DNA of 44,129 bases from Caulobacteraceae bacterium (lineage in GTDB: Bacteria > Pseudomonadota > Alphaproteobacteria > Caulobacterales > Caulobacteraceae). The translations under genes and the position numbers were made by a program. Of this stretch, positions 16,803-24,264 are shown piece by piece. Below the pieces are notes generated by a model. That model saw nothing but the letters and a program-made list of their open reading frames with translations. It was not told where the DNA came from and did no database searches. Within the stretch, counting starts at the first letter, position 1. Each line of letters begins with the position of its first letter. The DNA is taken from the NCBI GenBank assembly GCA_019748095.1, contig JAIEQA010000009.1:1-44129 (forward strand). The letters run 5' to 3'.

Positions 16803-16894
16803 GCGACCCTCAGAGGGTCCGCTTCCGGGCAACGGATCGAATGTCCGCTTTCCGCCGGGCAGGCGATGACCGATCCCGACCCGTTGCGGACATT
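16803..16894 (+). repeat. Dispersed folded repeat, copy C (best conserved)
   Basis: Contains the palindrome GACCCTCAGAGGGTC (16805-16819) and a perfect 10-bp inverted pair GAATGTCCGC (16839-16848) with GCGGACATTC (16886-16895), so the unit can fold into two stems as DNA or RNA. Shared blocks with the other copies include GCTTCCGGGCAACGGATCGA, TCCGCTTTCCGCC, GATGACCGATCCCGACCCG and TTGCGGACATT. It lies between the 89-residue ORF and the 3' end of ktrA. Confidence 0.85.
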
Positions 16895-16928
16895 CAGATC
16901 GCTACAGCCACACGGATAGCCGTTCAGC

Positions 16929-17603
16929 TCAAGGCAGGGCTGCGAACTGCTCGACCTTGCTGGTCGGACCGGAAACAATCAGCAAGTCGCCCTCGACCAC
17001 CAACGTGTCCGGCTTCGCATAGGTGAAGTCCTGACGCGGGCGTTTCACGCCGACCACGGTGATCCCGTGCCGGGTCCGCAGCGCGGATTCGGCCAGGGTC
17101 TTGCCGAGCGCCTCGCGGGGCGGCCGGGTCTTCACGATGGCGAAATCGTCGTCGAACTCGATGAAGTCGATCATCTTGCCGGTCACCAGATGGGCGACGC
17201 GCTCGCCCATCGCGGCCTCCGGAAAGACGACGTGATGGGCACCGGTTTTTTCCAGGATCTTGCCGTGGTTCGCGGTGACGGCCTTGGCCCAGATGTCGGG
17301 CACCCCCAGCTCGCTCAGGGCCAGAACGGTGAGTACACTGGCTTCAATATCCGATCCGATGGCGACGACCGCATGGAGGAAATCCGCCGCACCGAGTTTG
17401 CGCAGGGCGTCGATGTTGCGGCTGTCCGCCTGCACGACATGGGTCAGCTGTTCGGACCAGCTCTGGACAAGCGACAGGTCGGCGTCGATGGCCAGAACAT
17501 CGTGCCCCATGTGGGTCAGACTCTGCGCAACCGCTCCGCCGAACCTGCCGAGGCCGATGACAAGAACGCGGTTCCCCCGGCCATTTTTCGATCTAGCCAA
17601 CAA
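16929..17603 (-). CDS. ktrA: Potassium uptake regulatory subunit, KtrA/TrkA family
   Basis: A 224-residue cytoplasmic RCK protein that gates the KtrB/TrkH channel in response to nucleotides. The N-terminal NAD-type fold is RVLVIGLGRFGGAVAQSLTHMG (~12-33) with the acidic end of strand 2 in LAIDAD. The C-terminal RCK_C domain follows (FDDDFAIVKTRPPREALGKT, then HGITVVGVKR and LVVEGDLLIVSG). The start is one of two consecutive TTG codons at 17603 and 17600, as no ATG or GTG is suitably placed. It overlaps the 3' end of the channel gene by 11 bases, so the two are translated together. Confidence 0.92.
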   Translation of the reverse strand: MLARSKNGRGNRVLVIGLGRFGGAVAQSLTHMGHDVLAIDADLSLVQSWSEQLTHVVQADSRNIDALRKLGAADFLHAVVAIGSDIEASVLTVLALSELGVPDIWAKAVTANHGKILEKTGAHHVVFPEAAMGERVAHLVTGKMIDFIEFDDDFAIVKTRPPREALGKTLAESALRTRHGITVVGVKRPRQDFTYAKPDTLVVEGDLLIVSGPTSKVEQFAALP

Positions 17604-18927
17604 TGGGACGCTCCTCTGGATAGCGATAGGGGACGTGGCGGGTCCGCAACGCGAGGGCCGCGGCCACGGTGATGGTGCCGACCCGGCCGATGAACATGAG
17701 GGCGATCAGGATCAACTGGGCTGCGGGTGGCAGATCGGCGGTGATCCCGGTGCTCAGTCCGACCGTCGCGAAGGCGGAAATCACTTCGAACAGGACCCGG
17801 TCGAGCGGGAAGGTCGTCATCGACAGGATGGCAAGGGTGGCGAGACCGACCAGGCCCACAGCCATCAACACGACCGCCAGCGCCTGACGCTGCACGTCAG
17901 GGCAGATGCGCCGTCTGAATACCGTGACGTCTGACCTTCCCCGGATTTCCGCCCAGACCACGAAACCCAGCAGCAGGAAGGTGGTCACCTTGATGCCGCC
18001 GGCCGTCCCGGCGCTGCCGCCACCGATCAACATAAGTCCGTTGGTGAACAGCAGGGTCTCGGGTCGCATCTGTCCGACATCCACCGTGTTGAACCCCGCC
18101 GTGCGGCTCATGACCGAGTGGGTGAAGGCGTTCAGGGCCTTTCCGCCGACAGTGAAATCGCCGATCGTGGCGGTATTGTTCCATTCGGCGATCAGGACAG
18201 CAAGAAACCCCGCGAGAAGCAGTCCGACGGTGCCGTAAACAGTCAGACGGGCGTGGACTGACCACGCATCAGGCCGTCGCCAACCGGTGCGAAGCTCGGT
18301 GATCACGGGAAAGCCCAGACCGCTGACGATGATGGCGACGGCCAGCGGCAGCAGGATGACCGGGTCGAGCGCAAAGCGTACGAGGTTGTCGGAATAGGTC
18401 GAGAAGCCGGCGTTGTTAAACGCAGAAACCGCGTGAAAAAGCCCGTTCCAGATCGCTGCTCCCCAAGGCTCTCCATAGGTGGTGTGGAGCCGGACAATGA
18501 TTACCGCCGCGACGAGCAGCTCGAACAGGACTGTCACGACAAGGAGCGTGGCCAACACGCTTTTGACGTCACCGAGGGTCAGGCTCTTGGTTTCGGTCTG
18601 AACAGCCAGCTGCCGTCCCAGCCGCATCCGTCGGGTAATCATCAGGCCGAGCAGCGTCGCCCCGGCCATGATGCCGAAGCCGCCGACCTGAAACAGCGCC
18701 ATGATCACGCCCTGGCCGAAGGGCGTCCAGTAGGTGGCGGTGTCGACGACGATCAGGCCGGTAACGCAGACTGCCGACGTGGCTGTGAACAAGGCCGTCA
18801 GGAAGGGCGCAACCTGCCCGTCGGTACTTGAAAACGGCAACAGGAGCAGGATCGTGCCGACCACGATGGTCGCCAGAAACGCCAGGGGGACGATCCGCGT
18901 GGGATGATCCAGGATGGGTCGTCGCAA
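17593..18927 (-). CDS. ktrB: Potassium uptake membrane subunit, KtrB/TrkH family
   Basis: A 444-residue polytopic inner-membrane K+ channel-like subunit built from four M1-P-M2 repeats. Selectivity-filter-like loops are visible at TATSAVCVTGLIV, AVSAFNNAGFSTYSDN, MSRTAGFNTVDV and SAFATVGLSTGIT, each with the conserved glycine. The start is TTG at 18927 with GGAGG seven bases upstream. It forms a bicistronic operon with ktrA. Upstream lies a 488-base non-coding stretch. Confidence 0.93.
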   Translation of the reverse strand: MRRPILDHPTRIVPLAFLATIVVGTILLLLPFSSTDGQVAPFLTALFTATSAVCVTGLIVVDTATYWTPFGQGVIMALFQVGGFGIMAGATLLGLMITRRMRLGRQLAVQTETKSLTLGDVKSVLATLLVVTVLFELLVAAVIIVRLHTTYGEPWGAAIWNGLFHAVSAFNNAGFSTYSDNLVRFALDPVILLPLAVAIIVSGLGFPVITELRTGWRRPDAWSVHARLTVYGTVGLLLAGFLAVLIAEWNNTATIGDFTVGGKALNAFTHSVMSRTAGFNTVDVGQMRPETLLFTNGLMLIGGGSAGTAGGIKVTTFLLLGFVVWAEIRGRSDVTVFRRRICPDVQRQALAVVLMAVGLVGLATLAILSMTTFPLDRVLFEVISAFATVGLSTGITADLPPAAQLILIALMFIGRVGTITVAAALALRTRHVPYRYPEERPIVG

Positions 18928-19120
18928 GGCTCGCCTCCGGCAATCCGGCGCGGGTTATACCCATTCTGTTTCGTGGGGAAGTCACCCTGCCCTTCTCGTC
19001 AGGACGTGTCGTCTCGCTGACCACAGGAACCGACAAACCACTATTGCGCAGTGCACCCTCAGGGAACCGGCTGTCCGCTCACCACCCTCAACAGCCCTTC
19101 CCAAAGTCCGCTCCTTGGAG

Positions 19121-19208
19121 ACGCGGGGCTCGGTCTTCGCCTGTGATCTCCGGGACCCGGGTCCGCAACCCGGCCGCAGCGCAGACCCTGATCGGAAAGC
19201 CGGACTGA
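19121..19208 (+). pseudogene. Decayed 3' end of a DUF72 gene
   Basis: These 88 bases match the last 88 bases of the intact DUF72 gene (15094-15181) at roughly three quarters of positions, including the same type of TGA stop. The translated end VRNPAAAQTLIGKPD corresponds to VRNPAAAQALIRKLG. A +2 insertion near 19129 and a compensating -2 deletion near 19145 break the frame, and nothing of the rest of the gene is left. It is in the same orientation as the intact gene, 4 kb away. Confidence 0.75.
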
Positions 19209-19294
19209 GGCCGCGCCGATACGTCCGATTCTGACGCACGGCCGTGCCAGGGTGACTTTGGGGGTCGGACGCGGCCCGATGCAGGGGTGGCCCA

Positions 19295-19348
19295 AGTGGA
19301 CCCAGTGGACTCAGTGGACTCAATGGACTCTGTTTTTCGGAGTCCACT
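19295..19348 (+). repeat. Nonamer tandem repeat with complementary hairpin arm
   Basis: Four copies of AGTGGACTC (19295-19330, first and last each with one change) are followed by TGTTTTTCG and one inverted copy, GAGTCCACT (19340-19348). The last repeat pairs with the inverted copy around a five-T loop (19325-19345); each of the other repeats could pair too. It lies 68 bases before the alcohol dehydrogenase start. Confidence 0.7.
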
Positions 19349-19415
19349 TCGCCTTGCGGCAACCCGCCGCCAGCCACATCTAAAAGGCCCTGCCGACAAT
19401 CCGGACTGATCCCTC

Positions 19416-20474
19416 ATGCCCATCGCCACACGCGCCTTCGCCGCCGTCGCCGCCGACAGGCCGCTGGAGCCCTACAGCTTCGAGCGCCGCGATCCGGGTC
19501 CGGACGATGTCGCGATCGACGTGAAGTTCTGCGGCGTCTGCCACTCCGACCTGCATGTGGCCCACAACGACCTGGGCAACACCCGCTACCCCATCGTCCC
19601 GGGGCACGAGGTCGCCGGCGTCGTCTCGGCGGTCGGGGCCAATGTCACGAAGTTCAAGGTCGGTGACCGGGTCGGGGTCGGCTGTATGGTCGACAGCTGC
19701 CGCACCTGCGCCCCCTGCCGTGAGGGCGAGGAACAGTACTGCGTCCCCGGCATGACCCAGACCTATGGCTCGGCCGATCCCAAGGGCGGACCGGTCAACC
19801 AGACCATCACCCAGGGCGGCTATTCGGACCACATCACCGTGGACCAGAACTATGTCCTGTCGATCCCCGACTCCATCCCGCTGGACGCCGCCGCCCCCCT
19901 GCTGTGCGCCGGCATCACCACCTATTCGCCGCTGAAACACTGGAAGATCGGCCCGGGGTCCAAGGTCGCGGTCGTCGGCCTCGGCGGTCTCGGCCATATG
20001 GCGGTCAAACAGGCGGCGGCCATGGGGGCCGAGGTCACCGTCATCTCCACCTCCGATCGCAAGAAGGCCGATGCCGAGCGGATGGGCGCGAAGCATTTCC
20101 TCATCAACACCGACAAGGCGGCGATGGCGGCGGCGGCCGAAAGCTTCGACCTGATCATCAACACCGTGTCCGCGACCCATGAAATCGCCGGGCAGGTCCA
20201 GCTGCTGGCCAGGGACGGCACCATGGTCATGCTGGGTCTGACCACCGAGGGTCTGCCGGTCTATGCCATGGGCCTGCTGTGGCGCCGCCGTTCGGTCGCC
20301 GGTTCCCTGATCGGCGGCATCCGCGAGACCCAGGAGATGCTGGACTTCTGCGCCGCCAACGCCATCGCCTGCGACGTCGAGGTCATCGCCCCCGACCGCA
20401 TCAACGAGGCCTATGAGCGGATGGGCAAGTCGGACGTCCGCTACCGCTTTGTGCTGGATATGGCGCGCCTCTGA
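19416..20474 (+). CDS. Zinc-dependent NAD(P) alcohol dehydrogenase, cinnamyl-alcohol-dehydrogenase type
   Basis: A 352-residue medium-chain dehydrogenase/reductase interconverting aldehydes and alcohols with NAD(P)H. The catalytic zinc ligands are in KFCGVCHSDLH and PGHEVAG; the structural zinc ligands in DSCRTCAPCREGEEQYC; the nucleotide-binding motif is VVGLGGLGHMAVKQAAAMG (~188-206). STSDRKKADAERMGA suggests NADP preference, as in YahK/CAD-type enzymes. The substrate is unknown; broad aldehyde reduction is the usual activity of relatives. It is a single gene, followed by a strong palindrome. Confidence 0.93.
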   Translation: MPIATRAFAAVAADRPLEPYSFERRDPGPDDVAIDVKFCGVCHSDLHVAHNDLGNTRYPIVPGHEVAGVVSAVGANVTKFKVGDRVGVGCMVDSCRTCAPCREGEEQYCVPGMTQTYGSADPKGGPVNQTITQGGYSDHITVDQNYVLSIPDSIPLDAAAPLLCAGITTYSPLKHWKIGPGSKVAVVGLGGLGHMAVKQAAAMGAEVTVISTSDRKKADAERMGAKHFLINTDKAAMAAAAESFDLIINTVSATHEIAGQVQLLARDGTMVMLGLTTEGLPVYAMGLLWRRRSVAGSLIGGIRETQEMLDFCAANAIACDVEVIAPDRINEAYERMGKSDVRYRFVLDMARL

Positions 20475-20482
20475 GACGCGGC

Positions 20483-20528
20483 GGGCAACCTGCGGCCGGG
20501 ACGCGAGCGTCCCGGCCGCAGGTTGCCC
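20483..20528. repeat. Perfect 22-bp inverted repeat with 2-base spacer
   Basis: Positions 20483-20504 and 20507-20528 are perfect reverse complements (core CTGCGGCCGGGACGC), separated by GA. As RNA this is a very stable hairpin just after the alcohol dehydrogenase stop. No T-run follows on either strand, so a simple intrinsic terminator is not certain. Confidence 0.75.
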
Positions 20529-20532
20529 CGCT

Positions 20533-20563
20533 CACTAGCCACTAGCCACTAACCACGAGCCAC
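20533..20563 (+). repeat. Heptamer tandem repeat
   Basis: Four copies of a 7-base unit, CACTAGC, CACTAGC, CACTAAC and CACGAGC, followed by CAC, directly after the large palindrome and 63 bases before phaB. Confidence 0.75.
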
Positions 20564-20625
20564 CCTAAACCTGTGCGGGAACATGGCCCGCACCAGACGG
20601 GACTGTCAGGGAAACAGGAACGCAC

Positions 20626-21351
20626 ATGGCTCGAGTGGCTTTCGTCACGGGTGGAACCCGCGGGATCGGCAAGGCAATCGCCCAGCGCCTCAAGGAAGAC
20701 GGCCTGCTGGTCGCCGCCGGCTATTCCGGCAATGCCGAAGCCGCCGAGGCCACGGCCCGCGAACTGGGCGTCATGGTGGTCAAGGGCAATGTCGGCTCCT
20801 ATGACGACTGCGCCCGCGCCGTGGCCGAGGTCGAGGCCGAACTCGGCCCGATCGACGTGCTGGTCAACAATGCCGGCATCACCCGCGACGGCTTCTTCCA
20901 CAAGATGAGCGCCGACCAGTGGTCCGACGTCATCCGCGTCAATATGGACAGTGTGTTCAACATGACGCGCCAGGTGATCAACGGCATGCGCGACCGCGGC
21001 TACGGCCGGATCGTCAACATCTCCTCGATCAACGGCCAGAAGGGCCAGATCGGCCAGACCAACTATTCCGCCGCCAAGGCCGGCATGATCGGCTTCACCA
21101 AGGCCCTGGCGCTGGAAAACGCCCGCAAGGGCGTGACCGTCAACTGCATCGCCCCGGGCTATATCGACACCGAAATGGTCGGAGCCATGGACGAAAAGGT
21201 GCTGGCGGCCATCGTCGCCCAGATCCCCGTGGGTCGTCTGGGCAAGGGCGAGGAGATCGCCGACATGGTGTCCTGGCTGTCCGGAGAGCGTGCCGGATAT
21301 GTCACAGGCTGCACCCTGTCGCTGAACGGCGGTCAATACCTCGTCGGCTGA
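20626..21351 (+). CDS. phaB: Acetoacetyl-CoA reductase
   Basis: NADPH-dependent reductase making (R)-3-hydroxybutyryl-CoA for polyhydroxybutyrate. It is a 241-residue short-chain dehydrogenase. The nucleotide motif is VTGGTRGIGKAIAQRL (~7-22), NNAGITRDGFFHKM follows, then the catalytic Ser in NISSINGQKGQIGQ and the YxxxK in TNYSAAKAG, then APGYIDTEMV. GQKGQIGQTNYSAAKAG is characteristic of PhaB rather than FabG. AGGAA precedes ATG 20626. The thiolase and PhaR that would work with it are ~19-21 kb away in this window. Confidence 0.93.
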   Translation: MARVAFVTGGTRGIGKAIAQRLKEDGLLVAAGYSGNAEAAEATARELGVMVVKGNVGSYDDCARAVAEVEAELGPIDVLVNNAGITRDGFFHKMSADQWSDVIRVNMDSVFNMTRQVINGMRDRGYGRIVNISSINGQKGQIGQTNYSAAKAGMIGFTKALALENARKGVTVNCIAPGYIDTEMVGAMDEKVLAAIVAQIPVGRLGKGEEIADMVSWLSGERAGYVTGCTLSLNGGQYLVG

Positions 21352-21400
21352 CACAGCATCGCCCAAAATCCGCCGCGCCCGGCGCGCAACCCTTTCTCCC

Positions 21401-22201
21401 ATGAGTTCAAGGGTCAAGGTCGAGGCGGTGCGAAGGCCGATCCCGGCGGCGCTGGCGGTCGCCGCCGCCGCCCTTGCCTGTCTGGTCGGGCCGGCGAGTG
21501 CCAACGCCCTCAACGGCGACCAGCTTCGCGCCAACGTCCAGGCAGAACAGGGGCGCGCCATCAGCGTCCGGCCATCCGTGTCGGGCGCGCCGCCGTCCGG
21601 GCGATATCTGTCGGAAAGCGGCGAACCCTTCATCTTCGACGGGACCCGGAATCGCCCCCTGTTCCGCTTCGAACGCCGGACCGAAACCTGGGTTCTGCGC
21701 CCCACCCCGGCGCCGCGGGGAGACGTCATCTATCGCAATGATGCCGGGGCCCAGATTCTTCGCGTGACCCCGGGCGGCGGCGTCACCCTCTATACCCAGC
21801 GCGCGCCGAACGGTTCGCCGGCCTCCCTCGTCGGCGGGGCCGCTCCGCTGGTGCTCCCGCCGCTGGGTCCGATCGGACTGTTCAGCCTGATGAACCAGCG
21901 CGGCAGTCAGGTCAGCCAGGCGCTGGGCCGACTGGTGGTGATCAACCTGTCCGGGGACCAGTCAGAGGAACTGATGGTGGACGCCCTGATGGTCACGACC
22001 GAGGCTGTGATCCGCATGGCCCGCTCGCCGACCTGGCGCGCGGAACTTGAAACACTCCGCAGCATCACCCTGATCGAGGGCAACCGGGCCTCCGTCACCT
22101 TCCGGCGCGGCGATCTTCTGGTCGTGGTCAACCCGGCCCAGGAACTCGAGGGTCGCCCCTCGTCGTCCACCATCATCCGCGCCGTCTCCAACGCCGACTG
22201 A
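21401..22201 (+). CDS. Exported protein of unknown function (DUF4908-like)
   Basis: A 266-residue protein with an N-terminal signal sequence (RRPIPAALAVAAAALACLVG, then PASANA). The mature part contains a repeated-strand region (EPFIFDGTRNRPLFRFERRT, then ETWVLRPTPAPRGDVIYRND), a segment GGAAPLVLPPLGPIGLFSLM, and a C-terminal domain ending RGDLLVVVNPAQELEGRP. From memory it resembles the Caulobacterales-restricted family DUF4908; this is not verified. It starts at ATG 21401, 49 bases after phaB, and may share its transcript. It is convergent with gloB, one base from its stop. Confidence 0.75.
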   Translation: MSSRVKVEAVRRPIPAALAVAAAALACLVGPASANALNGDQLRANVQAEQGRAISVRPSVSGAPPSGRYLSESGEPFIFDGTRNRPLFRFERRTETWVLRPTPAPRGDVIYRNDAGAQILRVTPGGGVTLYTQRAPNGSPASLVGGAAPLVLPPLGPIGLFSLMNQRGSQVSQALGRLVVINLSGDQSEELMVDALMVTTEAVIRMARSPTWRAELETLRSITLIEGNRASVTFRRGDLLVVVNPAQELEGRPSSSTIIRAVSNAD

Positions 22202-22930
22202 TCAGCCCGCGAAACTGTCCTTGGCCGCGCGTCGGCGGGCAAATCCGGCCGCATCCCCGACCGTCAGGAAGGGATTCAGATCGCGTTCCACCCCCATCGT
22301 CGTCGGTACGGTCGGTTCGCCCCGCTCCCGTGCTGAAAAAATGGCCGCAGCGTGCGCCCGCGTCTCGGGTCGGTCATCGACACTCAGCAGAAACCGGGCA
22401 TTGGCCGCCGTATACTCGTGTGCGCCGTACAGCACCGTCTCGTCCGGCCAGGCCAGCAGGCGGCCCAGACTGTCCCACATCTGCTCCGGTGTGCCCTCGA
22501 ACAGCCGTCCGCAGCCCAGCGGAAACAGGGTGTCGCCCGTGAAGGCGATCCCGTCCGCCACCGACCGGAACACCACATGGCCAAGGGTATGCCCCGGCGT
22601 CGCCGTGACATGCAGCGCGGTCTGGCCGACCATCACGACATCCCCCTCCTCCACCACGCGATCAAGCGGTGCCACCCGCCGGACCTCCTCGGGACCATGG
22701 ATGTCACAACCAGTCTCCGCCTGCAGCCTCGCATTCCCTTCGGTGTGGTCGCCGTGCCAGTGGGTGTTGATGATCCGGTCCAGCCGGCCCCAGCCCAGCG
22801 AAGCGATGGCATCCAGAATGACCTGGGCGTCCGGCGTATCGATCGCCGCAACCGTCCCGGTCGCCGCGTCGCGGGCGAGAAAGGCATAATTGTCGGTCCG
22901 GGCCGGGAACAGGTGAACGGTCAGGGGCAT
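22202..22930 (-). CDS. gloB: Hydroxyacylglutathione hydrolase (glyoxalase II)
   Basis: Hydrolyses S-D-lactoylglutathione to D-lactate and glutathione, the second step of methylglyoxal detoxification. This is a 242-residue metallo-beta-lactamase-fold enzyme. Metal ligands are in INTHWHGDHTEGN (~55-67), ATPGHTLGHV and FTGDTLFPLGCGRLFEGTPEQMW; YGAHEYTAANARF and the C-terminal helical domain ending near RRRAAKDSF bind the glutathione moiety. ATG 22930 fits the family N-terminus (LTVHLFPARTDNYAFLARD). It is divergent from a methyltransferase gene across a 46-base shared promoter region. Confidence 0.95.
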   Translation of the reverse strand: MPLTVHLFPARTDNYAFLARDAATGTVAAIDTPDAQVILDAIASLGWGRLDRIINTHWHGDHTEGNARLQAETGCDIHGPEEVRRVAPLDRVVEEGDVVMVGQTALHVTATPGHTLGHVVFRSVADGIAFTGDTLFPLGCGRLFEGTPEQMWDSLGRLLAWPDETVLYGAHEYTAANARFLLSVDDRPETRAHAAAIFSARERGEPTVPTTMGVERDLNPFLTVGDAAGFARRRAAKDSFAG

Positions 22931-22976
22931 CGGTCGTCCTTGGTGCAGCGGCTGTGATGGCCATATAGTCCTCACC

Positions 22977-23741
22977 ATGCGGCGCGCCATCGAAGACCTG
23001 CGAACCTTCTACGGCGAGCCGACCGGCGCTCTGGTGCGTCGGCTGCTGGCCCGGCGTCTGGACGATGCCTGGGGCGAGGCCGCCGGCTGCGATGTTCTGG
23101 GCATCGGCTACGCAACACCCTGGCTGGACGCCTTCGTCGGCGCGCGCCGCGTCATCGCGGCCATGCCCTCGGGCCAGGGCGTGGAACTATGGACCGCCGC
23201 GGGTCGCAACCGCACCCTGCTGGTGGACGATCGCCGCCTGCCGTTTGCGGCCGGATCATTCGACCGCGTCCTTCTGGTCCATGCGCTCGAAGAGGCCGAG
23301 GACCCGGCCCTGCTTCTGACCGAAGCGGTCAGGGCCATGGCCCCCGCCGGTCGCATCATCCTGGCCGCTGCCGCCCGGGGCGGCCTCTGGGCCCGGGCCG
23401 AGGCGACCCCCTTCGGTCACGGCCGGCCCTTTACGCGTGGCCAGCTGGAGCGCCTCGTGCGCGAGGTGGGCCTTGAACCCACAGCGTGGTCCCAGACCCT
23501 CTATGTGCCGCCTTGGCCGCCCCTCCTTGGACTGGCAGACGGTTTTGAACAGGTCGGGCGCAGGATCGCGCCGGGCGCAGCCGGGGTGATATTGCTGGAA
23601 GCGACCCGGCAGGCCTATGCCCGCGTCCGGCCCTCGGGAAGCGCCCGACGCGTCCGCGCAGAGACCGGGGGCCTCGCCCCGCAGCCCGCCCACCGTGCAT
23701 CACGACGCAGCGGGGTGGATGCGAACGGCGAACCCCTTTAA
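22977..23741 (+). CDS. Class I SAM-dependent methyltransferase-like protein
   Basis: A 254-residue protein. The SAM-fold is recognisable: DVLGIGYATPWLDAF in place of motif I, LLVDDRRLPFAAGSFDRVLLVHALEEAEDP as motifs II-IV, and EAVRAMAPAGRIILAAAARGGLWA as the following strand. Motif I (GIGYATP) is degenerate relative to GxGxG but typical of the relatives found beside gloB in alphaproteobacteria (recollection). The substrate is unknown. The C-terminal 40 residues are Arg/Ala-rich. Start ATG 22977. The region up to gloB must contain both promoters. Confidence 0.82.
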   Translation: MRRAIEDLRTFYGEPTGALVRRLLARRLDDAWGEAAGCDVLGIGYATPWLDAFVGARRVIAAMPSGQGVELWTAAGRNRTLLVDDRRLPFAAGSFDRVLLVHALEEAEDPALLLTEAVRAMAPAGRIILAAAARGGLWARAEATPFGHGRPFTRGQLERLVREVGLEPTAWSQTLYVPPWPPLLGLADGFEQVGRRIAPGAAGVILLEATRQAYARVRPSGSARRVRAETGGLAPQPAHRASRRSGVDANGEPL

Positions 23742-23751
23742 GCGCGGCACC

Positions 23752-24264
23752 ATGCACCGTCTCATTCTGATGCGCCACGCCAAGACCGAGCGAGTGGCCG
23801 AAAGCGGCCTCGACCGTGACCGCGCCCTCACGGACCGCGGCCGCGCCGACGCGGTCCTCATGGGGACGGTTCTGGCGGACAAGGGCCTGCGGCCCGACCT
23901 CGCCCTGGTCTCCCCCGCCGTCCGCACGCGCCAGACCTGGGAGGCCCTGCAGGACGCACTTGGAGACGTCGAGCTCAGGATCGAACCCCGGCTCTATGAC
24001 GCCTCCCCCGACACAATCCGTCGCCTCGTGCAGGACGCCGAGGATCAGACCGGCTGCCTGCTGGTGCTGGCCCATAATCCCGGCGTCCACCTCGCAGCGC
24101 TCGACTATCTCACCGAGAGTGCCGCCTCGCCGTCGGTGCTGGACCGGATGGCCGGGGGTTTTGCGACCGGGGCGGCGGCCATCTTCGAGGTCGATGTGGC
24201 CGGTCGTTGCGCCTACGATGGCTTTCTGACGCCCAAGGCCTTCGGTGGCGGTGCCGGCGAATGA
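23752..24264 (+). CDS. SixA-like histidine phosphatase
   Basis: A 170-residue member of the histidine phosphatase (phosphoglycerate mutase-like) superfamily, SixA branch. The catalytic RHG-type motif is LILMRHAKTE at residues ~4-13 (RHA, usual for SixA), followed by LTDRGRADAVLMG and VSPAVRTRQTWEAL; the second catalytic histidine is in LVLAHNPGVHLAAL. Relatives dephosphorylate phosphohistidine in phosphotransfer proteins. The start is ATG 23752; the longer in-frame reading from 23617 overlaps the methyltransferase gene and is rejected. Its stop overlaps the DUF952 start by four bases. Confidence 0.9.
   Translation: MHRLILMRHAKTERVAESGLDRDRALTDRGRADAVLMGTVLADKGLRPDLALVSPAVRTRQTWEALQDALGDVELRIEPRLYDASPDTIRRLVQDAEDQTGCLLVLAHNPGVHLAALDYLTESAASPSVLDRMAGGFATGAAAIFEVDVAGRCAYDGFLTPKAFGGGAGE

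Larger units (their letters stand above)
18928..19415. other. Non-coding stretch with gene remnant, tandem repeat and hairpin
   Basis: No convincing gene is seen in these 488 bases between the divergent ktrB and alcohol dehydrogenase genes. It holds a possible degraded fragment of the dispersed repeat (about 19054-19080, ACCCTCAGGGAACCGGCTGT), the DUF72 3'-end remnant and the nonamer tandem repeat listed separately. Promoters for both flanking genes must lie here, but none stands out. Confidence 0.7.

Noticed and set aside
15777..16894. Canonical integron attC sites in the repeat copies
   Set aside because: The repeats fold and separate small genes, but no GTTRRRY/RYYYAAC core pair and no integrase gene could be found, so integron identity is not claimed.
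18828..19208. A 126-codon plus-strand ORF ending in the DUF72-like peptide
   Set aside because: Only its last ~30 codons resemble DUF72, through a decayed and frameshifted remnant; the rest is antisense to ktrB or non-coding.
18982..19377. A minus-strand ORF reading through the nonamer repeat (SPLSPLSPLGPLGP)
   Set aside because: The periodic peptide simply reflects the 9-base tandem repeat; there is no ribosome-binding site or family signal.
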